NCBI GenBank assembly: GCA_905250115.1
Contig: CAJNOI010000050.1
Coordinates: forward strand, 496,706-560,705
DNA from: Adineta steineri
Lineage: Eukaryota > Rotifera > Eurotatoria > Adinetida > Adinetidae
Reading direction: 5' to 3'
Length of the DNA: 64,000 bases
The notes under the pieces: generated by a model
Databases searched by the model: none
What the model was told of the DNA's origin: nothing
The model's input: only the letters and a program-made list of their open reading frames with translations
Position numbers and translations under genes: made by a program
Shown here: piece after piece, positions 23,911-35,305 of the stretch
Layout: each line of letters starts with the position of its first letter
Position numbering within the stretch: the first letter of the stretch is position 1

Positions 23911-24989
23911 TTATATTTGAAAATACGATGTTACAAATCTTTGACATACAGGACATTTATCAATGAGACTAAAACAATTTCGACATACACATGCATGTTT
24001 ACAAGGTAATAAAACATGAGTTACAGGTTCAGTTAAACAAACAGCACATGTATTATCAGAATGAAATGCACCTGGTGTAAATATATCCTATTAAATAGAG
24101 ATTATTGGAAATGATAAAAGAATTAAATATAAATATTTACTTGTAAGACTAATGATCGTCCATCAGCTAATTTAGATATTCGTAGAATAAATTTGGTCGA
24201 AGGGTCTGTAGGTATTGATGATTTTACATGTAGAGTAGCTACTTGAATTGGCTAAAAAGAAATATATGTATATAAATGTATATTTTTGTATTCAATAATT
24301 TACTAATTGGAAAAATTCTTCAGAATTTTCAGTAATTAAACTATGAACTATAAGAACAAGTGGATATTCTCGACGTGTTTCATTATTATTTATTAAATAA
24401 TTTTCTGCATCAGAAAATTCTATACGTTGAACATAATCACCAGACGTTTCAAAACTAAACAAATTTAATATTTATTTTATTTATTGATTAATAAACCTAC
24501 TTAAATGTTTCTTGATGTACACAATTATCTTTCAAAAATCGATTGTCATAGAGAGATAATCGAAAATCTCTTGAATCTAATTCTTTATAAAAACGTTGAA
24601 TATTTACAAACCAAAATGCACGTAATTGACAATGAATATCTGTATGCAAACGAATATAGACACCATCTAAGAAATCTTTCGAAAGTATTAAAATCAAATC
24701 TCAATTAAATTTTCTCTACCTTTTAATGTTGATCGATTTTCTTCGATATTTATTGTATATAAACTATCAATTCGATCAACAGGTATATTTTGTGCTGATT
24801 GAGGAATTGTTATATTAATTCTCTCATCTGTGAAAACATCGCGCCGATATATGTAAAACGAAAAGAAAAGAAATTAATAATACGAATATTTTTTGTTTTC
24901 ATGATTTCAAAATACCTGGCAACAAGAACCATTGTAATAAATCCAATGCACATAAATATATAAGGTAAAATCTCAGCAAAATCAATCAT
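23911..24989 (-). CDS. Membrane-anchored RING finger protein, CGRRF1-like
   Basis: Six exons (24989-24884, 24827-24720, 24675-24501, 24454-24304, 24251-24141, 24087-23911) join in phase to 275 residues. An N-terminal transmembrane segment (ILPYIFMCIGFITMVLVA) is followed by a central region with CQLRAFWFVN and IHERINITIP. A C-terminal C3HC4 RING reads CAVCLTEP, then CKHACVCRNC and CPVCQRF. The order TM, central domain, terminal RING and the overall length resemble cell growth regulator with RING finger domain 1, an ER membrane E3 ubiquitin ligase. The RING is certain; the CGRRF1 assignment is moderate, since other TM-RING ligases share this layout. Confidence 0.75.
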
Positions 24990-25149
24990 TTTTAATTGCA
25001 GAAAAAAAGAAATCTTCAAGTAGAAATATGTATCAGTTTATTTTTTCATAACAAAAAAAGGAAGAGAGAGCAAAAGAAATCACCGGGTGGTAATGATCTT
25101 GACTTTTTTTTATATCTGCACGAGAAAAATAACAAAAAACAATGGATAA

Positions 25150-25665
25150 CTATCTTTTTGTCAAAAATATCATATCATCAGCAATAATACTTGCTACATA
25201 ACGATCTTGACCAGTTTTCTTATCACGAATCATATTGTGATGAAGACGACCTTGAACATAGATTCTATCACCTTGACGAACATATTTCTCAGCATTATCT
25301 AATAAACGTGGTTGAAATACAGCAATACGATGCCAATCAACACGTTGTTTAACTTCACCATTTTCAGTACTTGTTCCAGCATATTCATTTGTTGCTAAAT
25401 TAAATGTTACAACTTTATTACGTTGTGTTCCACCAACTTTTGGATCAGCACCGACTCGACCTATTAATTGAATACGATTTAATGATCGTTCACGACCTGT
25501 TGATAATTCTGTCTCTGCTTTATCATCATGTTCACCAATTTCATCATTGAGAAATGTTTCATCAGTTTTCTTCGAACTTTCTATTTTATCTTTTGAACTT
25601 GTTTGAACAGTACGAACGAAAATCGGTCGAAATGAACTTAAAAAAGTTTTTGTTAATAAAGACAT
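25150..25665 (-). CDS. SSBP1: Mitochondrial single-stranded DNA-binding protein
   Basis: A single coding exon of 171 residues. The ATG at 25665 is preceded directly by a TTGCAG acceptor, so the 5' UTR is probably spliced. The N-terminus (MSLLTKTFLSSFRPIFVRTV) is basic and Ser/Thr-rich, as in a mitochondrial presequence. The OB-fold of the bacterial-type SSB family follows: NRIQLIGRVGADPKV, VVTFNLATNEY, VDWHRIAVF, GDRIYVQGRL. It coats single-stranded mitochondrial DNA during replication. The family's acidic C-terminal tip is absent, as in other animal mtSSBs. It lies head-to-tail between the RING and TMEM72-like genes. Confidence 0.92.
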   Translation of the reverse strand: MSLLTKTFLSSFRPIFVRTVQTSSKDKIESSKKTDETFLNDEIGEHDDKAETELSTGRERSLNRIQLIGRVGADPKVGGTQRNKVVTFNLATNEYAGTSTENGEVKQRVDWHRIAVFQPRLLDNAEKYVRQGDRIYVQGRLHHNMIRDKKTGQDRYVASIIADDMIFLTKR

Positions 25666-25773
25666 CTGCAACAAAAATAAAATAAATATTCTTTATATCC
25701 AAAAAAAAAATAAACCCTTTTCCCTGATTTTATATAATTAAACAAAAACAAAAACTAGATGATATGTATATAT

Positions 25774-26693
25774 TTATGGTTTCATATCTTGATCACTATT
25801 AATTCCCATAGTTGTTACTGTTTGTGTTGAAACTGATGGTTGAGAAAATGAATTCGATGCACTGAGAATAGTAGTATCTTCATTTATTTCATCCGGATTA
25901 TTCTCTTTATATTTAAATGTTTTTATAAAATATAAAATACCAGTAATAATGAGTAAAGTACCTAATAACGAAAAAACAAATAGTTATTTATAAAACATTG
26001 TAGATTTATTTTCTTACCAACAACGTGTAAATCAATTCGAATAGTTGACAAATGCCATGGTGGTATAAGAAATGGTAATGCTAAACCTATATAAATCATT
26101 GTTCTCACCCAATTGTCAATCGCAATACAACATATCCAATAGAAACATGTTTCACTTCTAAATTTATGTAATAACCAAAAGAATATTTTCAAATATATAA
26201 TCAACATAATAGATAAAAACTGTGATTTACTCGGCAAAAATGATTAGCATGCATTTAAATAAAAAACCATCACCAATAAATAGCTCTTATTTTTTTTTTT
26301 ATAATTTTCCATATTGCTACTATAAATTTTTTTTACCGAAAACAATCGATACAACAAGTAAGAAATTTATCAAATATCCAAAGTAGTTCCAAATAAGCAA
26401 CGATAAATGTTACAATTCTATAATAAAGTTTTTACAAATCCTTGTTCTATAATCAATCAAATGACATACGTGATATATATTCGAAAATTTAATGAACCTT
26501 CTCCTATCCATTCCAAATATGTGACAAAGCCGAGACCTTAATATATATTGAGAACTGGATTTATTCTATTTTTCACTAGTCGAAACTAACCAATAAGTGT
26601 TAATAATCCGACAGTTCTCGCAAACGCTGTAATACATATAAATATGCCTCCTCTTCGTTGATGAGTTTGATAAAACTCATTATCAATTATCAT
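25774..26693 (-). CDS. Four-helix membrane protein, TMEM72-like
   Basis: Five exons (26693-26591, 26536-26470, 26417-26337, 26229-26018, 25961-25774) join in phase into 216 residues. There are four hydrophobic segments: GIFICITAFARTVGLLTLIG, a segment through IVTFIVAYLELLWIF, a Cys/Trp-rich one with KIFFWLLHKF, and GTLLIITGILYF just before a polar Ser/Thr tail. The order of helices and the LLIITGILYF motif before a charged tail resemble TMEM72 of vertebrates. Function of that family is poorly known. The hydrophobic pattern is certain; the family name is moderate. Confidence 0.65.
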
Positions 26694-27202
26694 CTAAAAG
26701 ACAAACAGTGATCTTTGTAAAGATGTTTTTATCTAGTTTATTGTATGCAAAAAAATAGATAGACAAATAAAGAAAAAAAAAGAAAACAACAACGCAAGTA
26801 CACTATTTGTAGAGAACAAAACAGAAGAGAGAAAGAAAAACATGAACATAGAAAATGATAAATGGGATAATATCTTACAAAGAAATAGTAACAGAATTAA
26901 ATTGTTTTTTGTTTGCCTACTTTTCTTTTCAATCACATACAGAAGAATAGCGTCTAAATCTGTAATATTATATATGATTTAATAAATCATTAGATGGAAC
27001 AAATAAATCATACGTTGAAATTTTCTATCACCGGAATGGGCTCGCAAGACATACAATTAAAGAAAGAAAGAAAGAAACAAAGAATAAATAATTATACACA
27101 TGATGACTAAAACAAAGCAAAAGCATGCATTTTTATTTTATTTTATATTAGAAGATTTTGGGATGTGTATCACAGTCCCTTGTTGATGTATGATTTATCT
27201 TT
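26694..27202. other. Intergenic region
   Basis: Contains an AAAG microsatellite (about 27060-27085) and purine-rich tracts. The short minus frame at 26733-26936 lacks support. It separates the TMEM72-like gene from the SR-rich gene upstream on the same strand. Confidence 0.5.
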
Positions 27203-27851
27203 TCATTTAGGTACATAAGGAATTTGAACAACACGCATTGCTTGTGGATTTTGTTGAGCGAGTACAAGTTGTCCAGCTGAATTTTGCAAAAATATAGCAC
27301 CACCTGATTGTTGCATGGCAGCTAATTGTTGAGCTTGAATTTGAGCAGCAAATAGTTGCTGTTGTTGTTGTTGTTGTTGCAGTTGTACTTGTTGCATTAA
27401 AGCGGATGATGAATAAGCCATAGGTTGTCGAATAACTTGTACAAGTTGTCCATTATGTTGAATAAATTGAGGTTGTTGTTGTTGTTGTTGCTGTTGTGCT
27501 TGTAATAATTGAGCAGTTGGATATTCAATAAAATGTTGAATACCACCTAGATAATTAAAATCAAATAAATAATGATATTATTTAGATAGGGAATTACCTT
27601 GAGGCGTTCGCATAGCTACAACACGTGGTTGCTGAACAGCAGTTTGCATTGGCATATACAATTGTTGTGATGGTTGAGCTATTTGTACTAATTGTGGATT
27701 CACATTTGCAGCTGTTTGAATCATCATTTGTTGTCCGTCTTGTGTAAGAACAGTTGTAGATCCACCTGGTGTTGTATGACCAGGTGTTGAACAACTTTCA
27801 CCACCACTTGACGCTGCTGAATTAGGTGACATTGACTGTTGCTGTTGCAGT

Positions 27852-27889
<38 letters not shown>

Positions 27890-30800
27890 TTGTTGTTGTT
27901 GTTGTTGCTGTTCGAATGTAAGGGAAGACATTTCAGAATTCGTTGCTATCTGTTGATTGGCTGTAGATGCCATTTGAAGTTGATGATAATTTGTTATCAC
28001 AGGACTTGGTGCTGCAACAAGAAATGGACCCATCGACTAAAGATAAAAATGATAATCAAATTTCAATTATAAAGAAATTAATTTTCGCTTACAGAAATTG
28101 TCGGTGATGAGATAATAGGCATCTGAATAAGTGGAAGTTCAGCTAATTGTTTTTGAGTTTCACGTTCTTCAATTAACTGTTGTGCTTGCATTTCACTAAT
28201 TAAACCATGATTTTTAGCTGCATGAATTTCCGCACGATACTAAAAGAATTATTTAATAGCATAATGTTGTTTTTTTTTCTAACTGAAAATAATACTTTTA
28301 AATCATTGAGCATTTCCATATTTTCTGGATCATCCATATCTGGCGGAGTAAATGAATGTTCTTTATTAATTTTTTTCTAAAATAAATCACTTAATTTTAA
28401 AAAAATGAATTCTGTTAAAAACTTATTTACTTCAAATTCTGGTGGTAATTTTGGTCCAATCATTGGTTCACCATCACCATGATCCATATCTTCATTTTCT
28501 TCTTTTTTCAATGAATATGCAGGTGTTTGTAGTTTATTTTTTGCTTTCATATTTTTCTTTTGTCCCATAGGACGTTGTTGATTTTGATTTGTTGTAATAA
28601 TAATTGGTTCAGTTTTAATTTCTTCATTTGGTATTATTGTAGTTGATGTTGCAGTTGTTTCTTCAATAGTTTCTTCATTAGTTGTAGATTTTGGTTTTGC
28701 AGCAATAAGAACTCGTGGTTGTTTATTATTCGGTAGTTTTCGACCACCCGCACCTAATGTTGAATTATATTTATTACCATTACGATTGGGTGATGACCGA
28801 TGTAAATTGTCGTTTGATTGAGCACGACGACCACGTGCACCATTTCGTGCACCTCGACCACGGCGTGGCGCACCACCACCATTACCACGTCCTCCTTTTC
28901 CATTATTATTTGATTGCTGTTGATGATGATGACGATTGGAACGTCGAGAAGATTTTCTATTACGACTTCGTGATCTTGATCGACTATGTGAACTACGTGA
29001 TGATGTTGATGAACGAGAACTTCGTGAACTAGATGAACGACCTCGAGAATACGAACGAGATGAACGACGACTACTTCGACTACTATGACGTCCACGATTA
29101 TCACTTGAACTTGATGATGAATGTGATGATGAACCTAAACAACAAATAATTTTTTCTAGATTAAAAAAGAAAAAAAACTAACGTGATCGTCGACGTCGAC
29201 GTCTTCGATGTGAACGACTTGATGATGAACGAGAACTGTCAGAAGATGTACTTGAATAAGAAGATCGTGAACTTGATGATGATGAACGACGACGACGACG
29301 TCTATGTCTTCGACGACTACTATGTCGTCTTCGCCTTGATGATGATGCTGATGTTGATCGAGATTCTTTATCATCATCACCATCACCATTTTTTTCATCT
29401 GATTTTTTTTCATTAGTTGTTGAAGCAACAGGTTCTTCATTTTTAATTATTTCTGGTTTGATATTTTCATCAGGTATTATTGATACTGTTGTTGTTGTTG
29501 TTGACGTTGCTGGCAATTCAACTATTGTCGTTGTTGTTGCTGCCGTTGATTCAGTTGCATCGCCTAAGAAAATTAAAACCAATATGAATTTATATTTTAT
29601 CTCATCTTTTAAAGTTAAAGTTTAGATCGAAAAAAATGATGAAATACAAAATGGGCGCTTGCGTGTATATATATATATATACATATATGTATGTGTTTAA
29701 GATGGATTTGGCTTGACATGCGTCAGAAAAGCAAAGAGCTCAGTTACTAGAGCGGTAATATGAGCGACAAAATAATACATTATATCACATCGTAAATAGC
29801 AATAGATAAAGAAGAAAGGAAAATAATATGAGATCTCTTGCCTTAACAAATATAAATTCGTCGAATGTAGCCTATAGAGAAGTGAGAGCAGTAAAGCAAA
29901 GCTAGACAAATAATAATAATGTCTGTATATAAATTTTTCTTAAAAATATCTCAGTTTTAATTTCATATATGTTGAAAAACATTTGTTTTTCTTTAAAATA
30001 TTAAAATAAGTAATGAAAACAAAAATGATAGGTTCTAGAAATGTTAACATACTTTCTGATATTTTTGGTTTTTTTATTCGACTGTTGTTTTTCTCATTTT
30101 CATCACCTGATGATGATGAATGTGAGTGATTTGGTGGATCATTTGGTTTATGTAAACGTTTCTTTTTTGTTGAAGCCATTGTTGGAACTGTTTCATCTTC
30201 ATTATTTCCAACATCATTGGATACAGGCGAAGTTTTTAATGGAAGATTTTGTGTACGATTAAATTTAAATTGTATAGGTCCTGATATACTTCCTGTATTA
30301 TTCATTCGACATATACGTTCAATTTGTTCATCTTCTTCACTTCCACCACTTGATTGATCCCAATTATTCATTGTTAATTTTGATGATGTTGCATCCAGTA
30401 ATGCTAATTGTTCTTCAAATTGTTTTGTTGCTAAATCTTCTGTTGGATTAGGATTTGTTGTTGATGTTGGCGAAAGTTTATTATTTTCATTAGTAATATT
30501 GATTTGTTTCGTTGTTCGTATTACAGAAGATGGAACAAGTTGTTCTTTAGCTGTCAAACGTGAACGTGAACCTTGACGTAAGATGGTTGGCATAACAGGT
30601 GGTGGCGAATGTGATAAGGGTAAATTCGTTTTTACAATTGGACTACTTGTCGTTATTTTTTCATCAAGTTCATCGTATAAATTTGAAGTTGGAAGTGGCG
30701 GTGGCGGTGGTGGTGGTGGTTGAGATATTTTTTCCTCAGGTGGCGGAAGTGGAGGAGCATCTGAATTTGTATGATGTTTTTCATCTTGGTTTTTCTTTGA

Positions 30801-33355
30801 TTTATGCTGTTTCTTTTTACGTTTTCGAGATTTTTCTAAACAAAAAAACATTAAAGAATTTTTTTTTGTATAAATAGACTTTTTACCTTCATGGTTTTTA
30901 GAATTTGATTTCGAACTCTAAATAAAATATAAAATATGTGTTATAAATATGTTCAATTAACAAAAAAACAACAACACATCTACTTGCCATAGACCTTTAA
31001 TTGAGTACAAATTTAGAAAAAAAAGAATATTTAAGAAAATACTAAACTCTTTACATCATGTTTTTTCTCAAACTAACTGAAAATATTTTAGATAAAATTA
31101 TGTGACTTACATTTTTCGATTTTTTTGATACTTTATCATTTGTTGTTGGTGATGATTCTATTGAAAAATAAATCAAACAAAACAAGTAAATAAATATTCT
31201 CTATAATAGTTTGTTTTTTTATATAAGATCCAATATGAATCGATTGGGGAAAATAGTTGCGCGAGCATACAGTTTTAGCTAGACTAAAAAAAATGCATTG
31301 TGTTATGGCACAGAGAAGAGAGAGATATATATATATAATATAGATATATAGACAAAAAAAATACCTCGTTTTTTTTATCCTCCTGAAAAACAAAAGAAAA
31401 TATACAAAACAGAGCACGACAATCGACTATAAAATATAAATAACACACAAACACACTTGACAGAGAGAGATATGAAAAGAATTCTTTTTTTTCTGGTTTT
31501 TTAAATTTAATATTACGAGAAGAAATAAAAATAAAACAAGAAGATATTATACATGCAAATAATAAAGCAAGCTAGAGGACAATAGGTTAACGTGCATATT
31601 GATTTAATATTATTATGTTAGTAATTTACTGTATTTTTAATTACAGTGCAGAAATAAAACACGATTACCTCACCGTTTTGGTTTTTTATCGGGCTTTTTT
31701 ATGGTCAGTATAATCTGCTGGCTATAAGCATAGAGAATTAGCGATAGGAGAGAATCAAACAAAATAAGAAAACATATCACAACAAAGAAAGTCAAAAGAA
31801 TAGTGTAAAATAAATTTCGTTTAGTTTTATTTTTACTTTTTTTTATTTTTTTGTATAAAGAAAAAGTAAAAAAAAAATATTATTTATAAAAAATAATGAT
31901 TTTTACCTCTTGAATATGTATATGTTCAAAGACTAAAGTTGGTAAAAAAAATAAGAGGATTGATCATTTCGAATTTTTAAATTAAAAAATGTGTGTTGTT
32001 TTTTTTTTATTCAAAGAAGGCTATATGTGATGTAGTGCAGCAAAATAACGTAATCAAAATATTAAAACTAAGTAAATTATATATTGGTGCATTAAAGAAA
32101 AATAAAATCAAGCAATCATGCAAAAATAAAAATTAAGAAGCAAATATGATACAATATATGTTGTCAATATAATTATAACCAACCGATATATTTATAAAAG
32201 AATATTTATCTTTATACTTCTTTCCTATAATAAGAGAATAGAGAAAGAAAATATGTCTTTTGCTCGTATTGAATTTTCTGTTGATAATTTAAAGCTTTAT
32301 ATATAATGTACCTCACAAAACTTGCCTATCCAATGAGCAAAGCATATCAATGTACACACAAATTCACAAAAAGCATTAGGGAAAGAAGAAGCATGGTAGA
32401 TCTTTTTTTTTGTCAGTAAAGGAATTTGGAGGCAGTTACTGATCTGCTGTACAACATATTTGACAATTGACCATTGTGGAAGAAGATGATGATGATGATG
32501 ATGGTTGAATCCATGAATAGAAAACAAAAACAGAATATGTATATATATAAACATCTTAGCATGCACAATCACATCGTGTTCAAAGTAAGCAATGATAAAA
32601 AGCAGCAGCAGCAATGCGAGTCAATAAAGCATAGATAGATAAATATATAGAAACATGCAAAGAAGACCAACAAATAAGTGATAGAATATACACACAAAAT
32701 AAATGTGAAATAGTTATTTAATGTTAGTATAGTAGAATTAATAGTTCTGTTTTTTTTTTATTATTATTAAATGTTGATTAATCTGTTGTTTTTGCTGTTT
32801 TGTTGGGCAAATCTACGCGCGCACAACACTCACGAACAACAACAACAACAAGAACAACATGAACAGAAAAAATGAAGAAAATATATGACTATTGTAGATC
32901 TCTCTCTCCTCCAGCCTGTATATTTTTTTTATGTTCGTTTTACACGCCAAGCATCATCATCCTAATATCTTATTTTATTTCGTTTTTGTTTTTGAAATAT
33001 ATTACACTTACGGTATATAAGAAATCTCAACTGTCTTCTTCATCTTCTTCTGTATGTTTATGAACAGAGAAAGAGAAAAAAGAACGAGAAGAGAAAAAGG
33101 CATATTACCTTCTTTTTTTCAAACATGATCACTAGAATAGAGCAGGCATCAACAACATCGGTATAAAACTTCAATTGTCAAATAGAGAGATGAAAATTAA
33201 TTCTCCCCCAAAAGAAAAAAATAGAATACAAATCCGATGTTCTTTCCATTTTTATACAAATAGAAACTTATAGGTATTATTTTACCTTTCGATGTCGATG
33301 AAGAAGCAACAACCACAGTTGGACGTATACTTGTATTGCTAGTTTTTGAAGACAT
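27203..33355 (-). CDS. SR-rich and polyQ nuclear protein
   Basis: Ten exons join in phase to 1008 residues: 33355-33286, 31157-31111, 30917-30887, 30835-30053, 29563-29183, 29134-28431, 28376-28296, 28239-28093, 28036-27598 and 27546-27203. In order, the protein has a basic KRKKKQHKSKK segment, proline tracts, long Ser-Arg and Arg blocks, an RGG-like patch (GRGNGGGAPRRGRG), a short conserved block with GEPMIGPKLPPEFE and PPDMDDPENMEMLNDLKYRA, then polyglutamine. RS domains act in nuclear speckles and splicing; a splicing-related role is inference, and I do not recognise the orthologue. The first intron is 2.1 kb, far longer than any other here, and may hide small alternative exons (see findings). 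Confidence 0.8.
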
Positions 33356-34286
33356 CGTTGTATTATTGATTTAATTCTATTGATAAATAAAACAAAAATA
33401 AGTTTCATGTGACATATATTTTTCCTATCATACGTAATCGTTCTATCAAACAAGCGAATTAAACCATACACAAGTTATTATTTTCTAGAAAAAAACCAAA
33501 TAGAAATATAATATGATTCGAAAATTTTTGAGTAAAAAAAACTACATGAGTTCGTTGATGATTTCAAAAAAATAGAATGAATGATAAAAGAAGAAAAAAA
33601 AACAACAACCTTGTATCGGATATTAGCCATATATGAAATATATAAACCTCTATGTTAACTGTCTGTTATACAAAATAAAAATACTAGCGACATCTATAAA
33701 TTTACCATAAATTTTTATATTTATCATATTTTTTTTCGAAATTAGAGTTTTTGCTTTAATTAGATTTTTTAATTAAAATTATAATGTTCTCCATAGAATT
33801 AGCGGGCAGAGAAATTTTAAAATCTATAGTCTCTTGACCAGATTATAAGAACTATTTGACTTTCAGTAAAGAACATAAGCATTGCAAATATATGTTATAT
33901 TTTTTCACCATCAAATTGATTGCTTTCATATGCAAAAAGAGAAAAATCATAATATGAATATACTTTATTGAAGTATCTCTTCAATTCTATCATAGATTTT
34001 TTTTGACAAATATTAGACACTTTCTTTTTTCGTATTATTAAATCTAATATTTCAAGTTCACTAAAAGCTTTGTTGATGTATTCTTCCTTATTTCTCATTG
34101 TTCGTTTTTCTTTTTGTGTTCTGGCCATGAAAAAATAACATTGATGTCGAACGAAAAAAAAAAACTGAAATAAAAGAAATGTTGAATAGCATATTTTTTC
34201 TTGTCTTATCGGCAAAACTGACAGGTGGGAGGTAGTGTGTTGAAATCATAAAGAAACAAAATAACAGATCGTCATTATTTTCTACA
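33356..34286. other. Divergent intergenic region
   Basis: Lies between the minus-strand SR-rich gene and the plus-strand Cys-rich gene, so it likely holds both promoters. Apart from the doubtful frame at 33895-34128 nothing is supported. Confidence 0.45.
33895..34128 (-). CDS. Possible small charged protein
   Basis: An ATG at 34128 opens 77 residues beginning MARTQKEKRTMRNKEE, Lys/Glu-rich and helical in appearance. No intron, no recognised family and no strong codon bias are seen. It could be a chance frame in AT-rich DNA. Confidence 0.2.
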   Translation of the reverse strand: MARTQKEKRTMRNKEEYINKAFSELEILDLIIRKKKVSNICQKKSMIELKRYFNKVYSYYDFSLFAYESNQFDGEKI

Positions 34287-34656
34287 ATGTGTCGATGGGG
34301 TTGCGATAATTTTGAATCTGTAAGAAGATCGATTATTGTTTAATCTTCTTAGATAGTTTTCTTATTTTACAGACATACATGTGTAAATTTTGTGGTACAC
34401 GTTTTTGTTCTGAATGTCTTCGTGGTGATTTTAATGGATTGATGACACAAGGCGATCATTGTCGTAAATGTAATCAGGTGAAATTTATATTAAATCGAAA
34501 TCGTGTTTTTTTTTTACTTTAAAATATTGGTTTTAGACGAAATGTCAAGGAAAACGTGTGGAAATTATTACATTTGCACCTGGCAGTGAACCGAAAGGTT
34601 CAAAAAAAACTGGCAAAGGCAAAGCAGCAGGAAGCAAAAAATCGAAAAAGAAATAA
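34287..34656 (+). CDS. Small Cys-rich protein with Lys-rich tail
   Basis: Exons 34287-34319, 34373-34477 and 34537-34656 join in phase to 85 residues. Cys pairs are arranged MCRWGCDNF, MCKFCGTRFCSECLRG, HCRKCNQ and KCQG, consistent with a compact treble-clef type zinc site. The C-terminus is basic (GSKKTGKGKAAGSKKSKKK), suited to nucleic-acid binding or nuclear location. I do not recognise a named family. The first coding exon is 11 codons. Confidence 0.75.
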
Positions 34657-35305
34657 TATTCATTCTAGGACTTCTATTATGTTGTATTTTTTTTTCTCTT
34701 ATTCAAGGTTATAAGAAAACAAGATGGACATACAATGATATCAAATCACATATTCTGTTTTAGCTCATTTTTCCATTATAAAATAAGAAACCGAGACAAT
34801 GTATTCGAATTTGCCTGTCTAATCAAAAAGGCAAATCACTTCGCTTCAGTGACAACTAGAATATTAACGAGGAATAAAAAAAGAAACGACAGATAGGCAA
34901 GACAATGAGAGAGAAACAAATGTTAATTACGAATAACATACAATATGAATACGAACATTATCTTTAAACCAAAAAAGAAGAAGAAGGAAATCCATCTCGT
35001 CTTTTGGAGATGGTAATGACAGACAGTATAGAGAAAAATATGAGTAGAGATGTCTAATCTCGATTTACTCATATTTTGAAATGGCTTCTTCAAACTGACA
35101 GGAAATATTACATTCTTGTTCTTTTCGTTCCTATCGAGTTCTATATTTACAAAAAGTATTTTTTGCTTAGTATTCAGACCTAATCATATATATTTGCCCA
35201 TTATTTTCTTGTTATCCTACAATCATTCAAACAGTTAACATCGGTACAACTGTCGCCAGTGCGCGATCTGCATGTGAAAGTCGTCGTCGTTCAGGACGTG
35301 ATTCA
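34657..35305. other. Intergenic / possible 5' exon of the SLC6 gene
   Basis: The frame of the SLC6 gene stays open upstream of its ATG at 35306 (SARSACESRRRSGRDS), back to an acceptor-like AAACAG at 35228-35233. An earlier coding exon may therefore exist within this stretch, but I could not identify it. No other feature seen. Confidence 0.4.

Noticed and set aside
27839-30877. Plus-strand frames rich in Leu, Val, His or Asp opposite the SR-rich gene
   Set aside because: They are reverse complements of CAG/CGA/TCA repeats in the real minus-strand exons.
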